A stretch of DNA of 64,000 nucleotides from positions 6,138,001-6,202,000 of the forward strand of contig CP036296.1 of NCBI GenBank assembly GCA_007751255.1, in the 5' to 3' direction. Numbering within the stretch: position 1 is the first letter of the stretch; each line of letters opens with the position of its first letter. The DNA is from Engelhardtia mirabilis. GTDB taxonomy: Bacteria; Planctomycetota; UBA1135; GCA-002686595. Made by a program: the position numbers and the translations under genes. Positions 8,134-15,674 of the stretch are shown piece after piece. A model generated the notes under the pieces. The model had not been told where the DNA came from. It did no database searches and worked only from the letters and a program-made list of their open reading frames with translations.

Positions 8134-9683
8134 GCGTGGTTCAGCACAGTCCGCGCGGCAGCCTCGCCCGAGCGATCTCGGCCCTGACGCTGGTCGCCGC
8201 AGCGGGCTGCTCCGGAGCCGAGCCGCCCCCGGCCGTCATCGACGAAGTGCCCCATGCACCCAGCGTGCGTCCGACCGACGTGGTGCTGTTCGTGGTCGAC
8301 ACCCTGCGCGCGGATCGCCTGGGGATGTACGGCTACGAGCGCCCGACCAGCCCACGGCTCGACGCCCTCGCGGCCGGTGGCACGCGCTTCGCCGACGTGA
8401 CCTCCCAGTGCTCGTGGACCCAGCCGTCCATGGCCTCGATGGTCTCCGGCCGCTACCTCACCACGCAGATCTACGCGCCCGAGGCCGACGCCGTGAATCT
8501 CGCTCAGGCCTTCTCGGAAGCCGGTTACGCGACACTCGGCTTCAGCGCCAACATCCTCTTGACCGACCGCTCCGGCTTCGGGCGCGGCTTCGATCACTAC
8601 GACGCGCGACCGTCGCGGCGCTCCAGCGATGAGATCCTGGCCGCACGCGAGTCCGACGAGCTCCTGGAGGACGCCTGGCCGGTGATCGAGGAGGTACTGC
8701 AGGACCCCGACCGCCCGCCGCTCCTGCTCTACATCCAGACCTTCGAGCCCCACTCGCCCTACCGCGAGCAGCGGCAGTGGCTCGACGAGCTGCCGGTCGA
8801 CGCCCAGCGCATCGAGGCCGACACCCGCCCCCTGCGCGAGCTGTTCCGCGACCTGACCGAAGGCCAGGGGCGGCCGGCTCGCGGTTGGACGTCGGACTGG
8901 GCCAACATCGGCGACGGCCGCGCGCGCTACGAACGCGAGGTGCGCGAGACCGACCGGATCCTCGGCGACCTGGTCGACCGCCTGCGGGCGACGGGCCTGG
9001 CCGAGGACGCGACCTTCGCCCTGGTGGCCGACCACGGTGAAGGCCTGTGGGAGCGACCGACGCCCCTGCCCGAGGACGCCCCGGCGAGCATGCACCGCCC
9101 CACCCACTTCCTCTACCAGGAGCACGGCGCCCACCTGGCCCCGGAGGTGCTGTTCACCCCCATGGTCCTGTGGGGAGCGCGGGTGCCGGCCGGCCTCGTG
9201 GTCGAGCAGCCGGTGGAGAACATCGACCTGTACCCGACCCTCCTGGCCCTGAACGGGATCGAGCGGCCCGCGGGCCTCGACGGGCGCGACCTGTTCGCGG
9301 GTGAATCCGCGCCGCGCCCCTTCGCCTTCTCGGTCTCCCTGCGCGGCGAGCGCGTGCGCGAGTTGGCCACCGACCTGGCCCTGATCCGCGTGCACCCGGA
9401 CCGGGTGGTGCCCGGGATCCGGCTCTACGACCGCGCCGTCGACCCCCACGAGCGGGTGGATTTGGCGGACCAGCGGCCCGAAGACGTGGCCCGCTTGGTC
9501 GCGGCCCTGGACGCCTGGCGCGCCGAGAACCCGACCGTCGACCCCCAGAGCGAGGGGCTGGATTCCGACCAGCTCGAAGCGCTCCAAGCCCTGGGCTACG
9601 GCGAGTTTCAGATCGGCGCCCGAGCCGGCGGTGGAGCGGCTGACGCGCCCGCCGACCCGACCGCGGACGACGGCCCGCCCTGA
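8130..9683 (+). CDS. Sulfatase/alkaline phosphatase-superfamily lipoprotein, Thr at the nucleophile position
   Basis: A 517-residue protein. The ATG at 8130 overlaps the preceding stop and gives a lipoprotein signal ending VAAAGC. The sulfatase fold is clear: VVDTLRADRLGMYGYERPTS near residues 55-75 with metal ligand D57, and ADHGEG with D301-H302. The motif that is CxPSR or SxPSR in classical sulfatases reads T97-Q-P-S-M here, so no formylglycine can form. Families with a Thr in this place are usually phospho- or alkylphospho-transferring or uncharacterised members of the superfamily. It is probably a periplasmic hydrolase or transferase; substrate unknown. Stop is followed at 9729 by a hairpin. 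Confidence 0.82.
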   Translation: MSVVQHSPRGSLARAISALTLVAAAGCSGAEPPPAVIDEVPHAPSVRPTDVVLFVVDTLRADRLGMYGYERPTSPRLDALAAGGTRFADVTSQCSWTQPSMASMVSGRYLTTQIYAPEADAVNLAQAFSEAGYATLGFSANILLTDRSGFGRGFDHYDARPSRRSSDEILAARESDELLEDAWPVIEEVLQDPDRPPLLLYIQTFEPHSPYREQRQWLDELPVDAQRIEADTRPLRELFRDLTEGQGRPARGWTSDWANIGDGRARYEREVRETDRILGDLVDRLRATGLAEDATFALVADHGEGLWERPTPLPEDAPASMHRPTHFLYQEHGAHLAPEVLFTPMVLWGARVPAGLVVEQPVENIDLYPTLLALNGIERPAGLDGRDLFAGESAPRPFAFSVSLRGERVRELATDLALIRVHPDRVVPGIRLYDRAVDPHERVDLADQRPEDVARLVAALDAWRAENPTVDPQSEGLDSDQLEALQALGYGEFQIGARAGGGAADAPADPTADDGPP

Positions 9684-10532
9684 ACGGGGCGGCCTACACC
9701 CTCTGTGCGCCCGCGGTTCCCGAACGACCGACGGCGTGACCGAGTCAAGGCTCGCCCACGCCGTCGAAGGTGTCGCAGGGTCCGGGGCGCGACTGCGATC
9801 TGGCAAGTCACACCCAGGGCCCCTCAGGAGGTCGGGACCGGTCGGTTACGACGCCGCGTAGACCTTCGGGACCAGCGAGCGCCGTTCGCTCGCATCGCCG
9901 GGATCGGCGGCAGCCGCTGTAGGAGGGGCGAATCCCCACTCGCCCCTGACGAGGTTGGACGCGCCGCCACCCGATCAACCCAGTTCCCCATCCAGACCAC
10001 GGGGGCGGCGCGCCCTGCAACTTCTCGTCGCCCTCCAGTACGGCGATCTCGGGCAGGCGTTTCCGCGACTCGGGGAAAATCGACGGGAGGTGCCCGGCGC
10101 ACCCCGGTCGAGCCCGGCGGCGCCCTCGAAGCGCTCCCGCGCCCCTACCGCTGTGCTGGCGCAGTTGCACCGAGCGGGGGTTCGGGTGGTCCGCCGACAG
10201 GTCTCGCCGGGGCCAGGGGCCCACTCCCGAGCCGCCGCGCGACCCTGGACATCCATCACGCGCACCGCACCTGCCCACGGTCCACCCACTGCCGCCAGCC
10301 CGTGACCGCCCGCCCGCTGTCCGCGCCCGCCGGACCGAGCATCGAACCGGGCCACCGTGGGGGCGGCTACCCGGCCCGCTCGGATCGCCGGAGCAACGGC
10401 AGCCAGGGACCCGAGCGGGTCACCGCCCGACCCCGGACTGGTCACCACGCCATCGCGGACCCTCTCGAACGCGGTGCCCCCGACCCGGCCCGGGCGGAGG
10501 GCGGGCCCCCCAGACCCGAGGGGTCCCGTCCT
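9684..10532. other. 849-bp stretch with no supportable gene
   Basis: Open frames exist on both strands (for example 9808-10278 minus) but they are rich in Arg, Pro and Gly, lack domains or signals, and look like by-products of high GC. The stretch holds the hairpin at 9729-9766 and a short one at 9924-9931/9940-9947 (AGGGGCGA paired with TCGCCCCT). I found no further DxxC repeat remnants here. It separates the sulfatase gene from the broken repeat gene that ends at 10533. Confidence 0.6.
9729..9766. terminator. Hairpin downstream of the sulfatase-fold gene
   Basis: CGACGGCGTG (9729-9738) pairs with CACGCCGTCG (9757-9766) across an 18-base loop, 46 bp after the stop at 9683. A terminator role is inferred from position; no U-run follows. 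Confidence 0.45.
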
Positions 10533-11395
10533 TCAGTCCTGACCGTCCTGACTGCTGTCGGAGAAGGGGGCGAGGTGGCAGTCGTTGTCCGCGTTTGGTC
10601 CGTAGCTCCCCGGATTCCCGCAGTCGGCGTCGGCTGCGTACCCGGCCTCGCTCTGGACTCCGCAGTTGTCATCGGCCTACCACCTCGTGCCGTCCGCATT
10701 GGGCTGGTTGCAGATCAGGTCGGTGTGCGTCGTGTTCCCAGTGGGCTTCCCGCGATCGAGGTCCTTCCATTTGCCAAAGATGCCCGGCTTCCCGCAGGTC
10801 CCGTCCTCGTAGGTCTTCCCGTCGTGTCCAGGCTTGGCGCAGGCCATGTCCTGGTTCGACTGGAAGTCGTTGACAGGCTGCGCACAAGCGTGGTCCCGGT
10901 GGTGCGCGCCTTGGGGACCGCCCCCCGTCGGCTTGCCACACATTTCGTCGCGTTGCTCGACGCTGGGATCGGCCCCGGCCGGGCTTCCGCAGTCGATATC
11001 TGAGTGGAGGGTGCCCTCACTCTCCTGACGACCACAGTCGTTGTCCCGGCTGAACCCCTGTCCCTGGGGCGTGGTGCAAGAGTTGTCCTTGTGCACCCCA
11101 CCTCCCTCGCCGCTAGGCATCGCGCAGTCAAAGTCCGGGGAGTTGGCGCCGATGTTGCAGTCTGCGTCGGCGGAGAAGATCCCGTCGTCGTCGGGGATCG
11201 CGCAGTTCCCGTCGCCGTCCTGGGGTAGCGCGCCGGCAGGCACCGCACCGAGGAAGCTCACGGTCCGTTGGCAAGACCCAGGCCGAGGACCCCACGCAGG
11301 AAGTCCCGCCGCCCTCCGCGGCGTCCGGCACGGGGGCTGCAATCCTCGGACCCGACTCCGTCGGTCTGGCTCGACTCTTCGCTCGGCTGCTTCAT
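10533..11395 (-). pseudogene. Broken second copy of the Tat-exported DxxC-repeat protein
   Basis: This 863-bp region is a degraded paralogue of the intact gene at 11502-12377. The frame from ATG 11395 encodes a Tat signal (GGRRDFLRGVLGLGLAN). It then hits TGA at 11258 because one base is missing at 11265-11266: the intact copy reads GTG-ACC where this one reads GG-ACC. In the shifted frame 15 repeats follow, matching the intact copy unit for unit (first DGNC, last DNDC). A TAG at 10677-10679 interrupts unit 12, after which three more DxxC units continue in frame to a TGA at 10533. Unit 11 has DLDR instead of DxxC, a Cys-to-Arg change. Three separate lesions argue for decay after tandem duplication, rather than one sequencing error. 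Confidence 0.85.
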
Positions 11396-11501
11396 GCCGA
11401 TTGTCTCGTGGCTGACTTGCTGGCCTCGATCGATCGACCGGGACGTCGGTGGTCTCGCGCTCGCTCCCGGAGCCAGCTCGGTCGGATCGCTCCGCCTCGG
11501 A

Positions 11502-12377
11502 TCACCCGTCGTTCCCGGTCAACCCGCAGTCGTCGTCCTTGTGCAGGAGCGGGGGCAAGAACCCTCCGCCGGTCACATCGACCTTGCCGCAGTCGTCGTC
11601 CTGCGAGACCCCACCGGGGATCGGCTGCGAGCAGTCGTCGTCTCTGTGGACCATGTCCAGGAGCAGAGGCGTGCCACAGTCCTGGTCGGCGAAGATCGTG
11701 GGGCCGTTGGGCTTGGCGCAGTTCGAATCGTTGCAGAAGCCGATCCCATCGGGCTTCGTGCACGAGTCGTCGGCGTAGGTGCCACTCGGAGCCTTGGGCT
11801 TGCCGCACGACGCATCCTTGATCGTCTGGAACCCATTCGGGGCCGTGTTGCAGACCTCGTCCCGGAAGGTCGGTCCATTGGGATTGGGCGACACAGGGTG
11901 GCCACACATGCTGTCGCGCTGCTTCACCTCCGGGAAGCCCGGCGCCACGAGGCGGCAGTCCATGTCGGTTTGCAGCACACCCTCTTCGCCCTGCTTGGCG
12001 CAGTCGGCGTCCGAAGCGAAGCCTTGGCCATCGCCCAAAAACGTCGCGCAGTAGTCGTCCTGGTGGTAGATCCCCTCCGCGCTCTGCTTGCCGCAATCCA
12101 GATCGGGCCCGTGGACCCCGACCTTGCAGGCCGTGTCCTTGGAGTAGAAGCCGTCGTCATTCGGGATCGCGCAGTCGCCGTCCGCAGCGCCCCCCTGCAC
12201 CGAGGCTGCCGCTGGCACCGCACCGAGAAAGCTGATGGTCACGTTCGCGAGCCCCAGCCCGAGCACGGCGCGGAGGAAGTCGCGACGACCCTTTCCGGGC
12301 ACCTCGGGCGACTCTGCATTTGCGGCGGACCCATCCGAGTCCGGCTCATGCGGCTCTTCGTTTCGTTCTTTCGTCAC
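11502..12377 (-). CDS. Tat-exported protein of 15 Asp-x-x-Cys repeats, candidate radical SAM substrate
   Basis: A 291-residue protein I do not recognise as a named family. Residues 1-30 are hydrophilic, then R31-R32-D-F-L starts a twin-arginine signal with a hydrophobic core ending VPAAAS near residue 59. Everything after that is one tandem array: 15 units of 11-21 residues, each opening with D-x-x-C (DGDC, DTAC, DLDC, DDYC, DADC and so on, the last three DDDC), often followed by GKP or AKP and a Gly turn. C69 is the first repeat Cys and C284 the last; one extra Cys lies in unit 10. There is no other domain. The GTG start has a strong AGGAGG six bases upstream. It sits 39 bp behind a radical SAM/SPASM gene. 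I infer that it is modified in the cytoplasm, probably by Cys-Asp or neighbouring crosslinks, before Tat export. Chemistry and function are unproven. Confidence 0.8.
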   Translation of the reverse strand: MTKERNEEPHEPDSDGSAANAESPEVPGKGRRDFLRAVLGLGLANVTISFLGAVPAAASVQGGAADGDCAIPNDDGFYSKDTACKVGVHGPDLDCGKQSAEGIYHQDDYCATFLGDGQGFASDADCAKQGEEGVLQTDMDCRLVAPGFPEVKQRDSMCGHPVSPNPNGPTFRDEVCNTAPNGFQTIKDASCGKPKAPSGTYADDSCTKPDGIGFCNDSNCAKPNGPTIFADQDCGTPLLLDMVHRDDDCSQPIPGGVSQDDDCGKVDVTGGGFLPPLLHKDDDCGLTGNDG

Positions 12378-12383
12378 AGCCGG

Positions 12384-12389
12384 CCTCCT
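12384..12389 (-). promoter_or_regulatory. Strong Shine-Dalgarno site that fixes the DxxC-protein start
   Basis: CCTCCT on the plus strand is AGGAGG on the coding strand, six bases before the GTG start codon at 12377. Most genes in this window lack such a site, so it supports the GTG choice and suggests high translation of the repeat protein relative to the enzyme gene upstream. Confidence 0.75.
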
Positions 12390-12416
12390 GTAGGGATCGT
12401 CTCGGGAAGGTGTGAA

Positions 12417-13964
12417 TCAGGCCTCTGAGCGGTCGGCGGGATCCGACTCGACCTCGACGCGCAGGTCTTGGAGCCGACCGTGCTGGCGAAGCTTGTGGAC
12501 CAGGTAGATCAGGCGCTCGTGGCCCCCGCGGATGCCGTTGCAGGACTCTTCGTCGGGTTCGAGGATCGCGCCACCCTCGTCGGAGATGTACCAGGGACAC
12601 TGCCCGCCGCAGGTGATGCGCGCCCAACACTTGGAGCAGTGCTCCTCCTTGACGCCGAGCAGGCGGTCGTAGTAGTCGCGCAGCTTGGTCTCGTCGAGAC
12701 CGGTCTCCAGATCGCCGAGCAGGAAGGCGTCCTCACCGGCGTAGCGGTGGCAGGGGTAGATCTTCCCGTCGCGGGTGATCGCCTGCATGTTGCGCCCCAC
12801 GCCGCAGCGAATGCTCGGCGCGGTCGACGGGCCCTGCAGCGAAGGCAGGAACTGGGCGACGCCCTGCTCGAGGTTGTGCGCCTCGGAGGGACGCGGCCCG
12901 CGCCCCTCCAGCCAGGTCACGTAGGCCGCGATCGTCTGATCCGAGGCATCGCGCGTGCGCTGGTTGTCCTGCGGCGTCAGGTCGAACTCGTCGTTCTTGT
13001 TGGCCCGTCCGTTGCTGGATCCGAGCATCACCCGACCGAAGCCCTCACTGCGCAGATAGCTCTCAACCGCGGCCCCGTCGCTGTTCTGATGGGTCAGCGT
13101 GACCCGCACCATCGCCTCGCGCAGGCCCGCGGCCCGCTGGGCCTCGACGAGCTTCTTACCCCACTCGATGGCCTTGGCGCCGGTGCCGCGTCCGCCGAGG
13201 TCGACCCGGTGGCGATCGTTCAGTTCCGGCGGTCCGTCGATACTGAGCATGACCGAGAACTCGTGCTCGACCATGTAGGCGATGATCTCGTCGGTCAAGA
13301 GCGTGCCGTTGGTGGTGACCTGGTAGTAGAAGGCCTTGCCGGTCTCGGCTTCGCGCGACTTCGAGTAGTCGACCAGGCGCTTGATCAGGTCGAAGTTGAG
13401 CAGGGGCTCGCCGCCGAAGAAGGTGATCTCGACATCGGGGCGCCGACCGGAGCGCTGGATCAAGAACTCGATCGAGCGCACGCCAGTCTCGTAGTCCATG
13501 CCCGTTCCGGTCGAGTGAAAGCCGCTCTGCACCTCGTAGCAGTAGGTGCACTTGAGGTTGCAGTTGGACTGCACCATCAACATCATCTTGCGCGGGTGGT
13601 GCTGCACCAGGCTGTCTGCGACGAGTCGCTCGATCTCGGCGACGCGACTGGTGTCCTCGGTGCGCAACAAGCCGGCGCTGTGGAGCGTCTCGAGCTCGTC
13701 GATCAGGAGCTCGACGTCGTCGTCGTCCCAGGCCGACAGGCGGGCGCGGACCTCGCCGGCCGGCTCGCGCAGCTCGATGCCGCGCAGCACCTGGAAGAAG
13801 GGCTCGCTGACCTCGAGCACCGAACCCGTTAGCAGGTCGTAGACCAGGTGGTCGCCCGCATAGGTGAAGGCGTGGAAGCTGGGGCGCTTCCCGGGCAGCA
13901 TCGACTCGGCGAGGGCGGCGATGCGGCTCTCGACGACGGTCGTCGGCAGGATCTTCTCGATCAT
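12417..13964 (-). CDS. Radical SAM/SPASM peptide maturase (QhpD/SCIFF-maturase type)
   Basis: A 515-residue enzyme. Residues ~30-120 form a leader-recognition-like domain (FTYAGDHLVYDLLTGSVLEV, then a helix pair ending SAGLL) as in SCIFF-type maturases. The radical SAM cluster is C135-x3-C139-x2-C142 in CNLKCTYCYE, with the GGEP motif (FFGGEPLL) following. The C-terminal SPASM domain has the full cysteine set: C387, C405, then C443-x2-C446-x5-C452-x3-C456, and C475, which hold two auxiliary [4Fe-4S] clusters. Known relatives make Cys thioether bonds to Asp/Glu or other carbons in substrate peptides (QhpD, ranthipeptide enzymes). The gene 39 bp downstream encodes 15 DxxC repeats, the obvious substrate. 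The specific bond type cannot be read from the sequence. Confidence 0.9.
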   Translation of the reverse strand: MIEKILPTTVVESRIAALAESMLPGKRPSFHAFTYAGDHLVYDLLTGSVLEVSEPFFQVLRGIELREPAGEVRARLSAWDDDDVELLIDELETLHSAGLLRTEDTSRVAEIERLVADSLVQHHPRKMMLMVQSNCNLKCTYCYEVQSGFHSTGTGMDYETGVRSIEFLIQRSGRRPDVEITFFGGEPLLNFDLIKRLVDYSKSREAETGKAFYYQVTTNGTLLTDEIIAYMVEHEFSVMLSIDGPPELNDRHRVDLGGRGTGAKAIEWGKKLVEAQRAAGLREAMVRVTLTHQNSDGAAVESYLRSEGFGRVMLGSSNGRANKNDEFDLTPQDNQRTRDASDQTIAAYVTWLEGRGPRPSEAHNLEQGVAQFLPSLQGPSTAPSIRCGVGRNMQAITRDGKIYPCHRYAGEDAFLLGDLETGLDETKLRDYYDRLLGVKEEHCSKCWARITCGGQCPWYISDEGGAILEPDEESCNGIRGGHERLIYLVHKLRQHGRLQDLRVEVESDPADRSEA

Positions 13965-14115
13965 GGCAGGGCGAGGCTGAGGACGCGCCGGGTCCGGAGC
14001 GCACGCCTCCCCTCGTAGGCGGCACGCGCTACCCGGCGCTCTCCTGCGGCGCGGTCGGACGACCGTTCCGTCGCACTTACTCGAGAAATCTCCGGCGGCG
14101 TCCCCCGAGCGGCCC

Positions 14116-15555
14116 CTACCGCCGCCCGTGGTCCACCAGCACCTGGGCCACGCAGCAGGTCAGGCCGCGGGCCATGGGCAGGTGCAGGAACTCGTTGGGA
14201 CCGTGGGCGTTGGATCCGGGGCCCAGGACGCCGGTGATCAGGAACTGGGCCTCGGGGTAGCGCTCGCCGAGCATCCCCATGAAGGGGATCGACCAGCCCT
14301 CGCCGGTCAGGGCGGAGGGCTCTCCGAAGTAGGTCGTCGACGCCTCGCGCATCGAGGTCTCGAGCCAGGGCGCCACGGGCGGCGCCTCCCAACCGGAGGC
14401 GGCCTGCTCCGGGGTGAAGCGCACCCGCGCGCCGGGGGGCGGGTCGGACTCGAGGGTGCGGCGCACCACCTCGGCCGCCTGGCCCGCGTCGACCGTCGGG
14501 GGCAGTCGCAGGGAGAGCTTGAGCTCGGTCGCCGGGCGCAAGACGTTGCCGGCATCGGCCACGGCGGGCAGGCCCCCGGCCCCGACGATGGCCAGGGCCG
14601 GACGCCAGGTGCGGGCGAGGACGTGATCCAGGGGCTCGCCCGCGCGGGGGCCGGCGCCCTCGGGCAAGGGGAAGCGACCGGACATGTCGGCGCCCAGGGC
14701 CCGGGCCACGGCGCGGGCCTGGTCCAGGCGCTCGGACGGCACGTCGGCCTGGAGCTCGGCCGGCAGCACCTCGCCCGTGTCCGGGTCCTCGAGGCGCGAG
14801 AGCACCTGCCGCGCGACGCGGAAGCTGTCCGGCACGATCCCGCCGGCGTCGCCCGAGTGCACGCCCTCGTCGAGCACGTCGACCCGCAACACGCCGGTCA
14901 GGATCCCGCGCAGGGAAGTCGTGCTCCACAGGCGCTCGTAGTCGCCGGCGCCCGAGTCGAGGCAGACCACGAGGCTGGGCGTGCCGATGCGCTCGTCCAG
15001 GGCCGCGAGGTAGGGCGGCAGGTCGAAGCTGCCGCTCTCCTCGCAGGTCTCGATCAGGACCACGCAGCGCGCGTGGTCGCAGCCGGCGCGGCGCACCGCG
15101 CGCACGGCGGTGAGCGAGGCGAAGACCGCGTAGCCGTCGTCCGCGCCGCCGCGACCGTAGAGGCGGTCGCCGTCGATCACCGGCTTCCAGGGGCCGAGCC
15201 CCTCGCGCCAGCCCACCATCTCCGGCTGCTTGTCGAGGTGGCCGTAGAGCAGGACCGTGTCGCCGGCGGGCGCGCCCCGGCCGGGGATCTCGATCAACAG
15301 GACCGGGGTGCGGCCCTCGAGCCGCACGACCTCGATCGCGGCGTCGTCGAGGTCCTGCTGGGCCTGGCACCAGGCGTGCGCGAGCTCGATGGCGCGTTCG
15401 ATTTCACCGTGCGCCGCCCAGTCGTGGTCGAAGTGCGGCGACTTGGCGGGGATCGCCACGTACTCGATCAGGGCCGGGACGATCGTGCGCTCGAACTCGT
15501 CGTCGACGAAGGCGCGGGTGGAGTCGGGGTCGAGGTGTGCGGAGGTGGCGTCCAT
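14116..15555 (-). CDS. M20-family metallopeptidase (dipeptidase/carnosinase-like)
   Basis: A 479-residue cytoplasmic enzyme without a signal peptide. I chose ATG 15555 (MDATSAHLD); the frame continues upstream but into sequence without homology features. M20 metal-binding motifs appear in order: LLYGHLDKQPE, YGRGGADDGYA, ETCEESGSFD with the catalytic Glu, and CLDSGAG. The dimerisation/lid domain lies between roughly residues 220 and 370. Family members hydrolyse dipeptides or remove C-terminal residues using two zinc ions. It is 151 bp upstream of the radical SAM gene in the same direction, so a joint transcript is possible, but a dipeptidase is also a common stand-alone gene and no functional link is shown. 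Confidence 0.88.
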   Translation of the reverse strand: MDATSAHLDPDSTRAFVDDEFERTIVPALIEYVAIPAKSPHFDHDWAAHGEIERAIELAHAWCQAQQDLDDAAIEVVRLEGRTPVLLIEIPGRGAPAGDTVLLYGHLDKQPEMVGWREGLGPWKPVIDGDRLYGRGGADDGYAVFASLTAVRAVRRAGCDHARCVVLIETCEESGSFDLPPYLAALDERIGTPSLVVCLDSGAGDYERLWSTTSLRGILTGVLRVDVLDEGVHSGDAGGIVPDSFRVARQVLSRLEDPDTGEVLPAELQADVPSERLDQARAVARALGADMSGRFPLPEGAGPRAGEPLDHVLARTWRPALAIVGAGGLPAVADAGNVLRPATELKLSLRLPPTVDAGQAAEVVRRTLESDPPPGARVRFTPEQAASGWEAPPVAPWLETSMREASTTYFGEPSALTGEGWSIPFMGMLGERYPEAQFLITGVLGPGSNAHGPNEFLHLPMARGLTCCVAQVLVDHGRR

Positions 15556-15674
15556 GGGGATACGGTGCCGCAGGCCCGTGCGGCGATGCAACAGACTCGG
15601 CGGAGCGACGCAGGACGCGGCGTGAGTCGGGCGTTCGCACGGCGCAAGGCACCTGTCGGCCGGCTGGCCGGCCG

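Noticed and set aside
10677..10679. TAG readthrough or recoding in the second DxxC gene
   Set aside because: No recoding machinery is visible, other genes here end normally with TAG, and the copy already has a frameshift.
11258..11272. Programmed frameshift in the second DxxC gene
   Set aside because: The sequence around 11265 has no slippery heptamer or following structure, and two other lesions in the same gene fit decay better.
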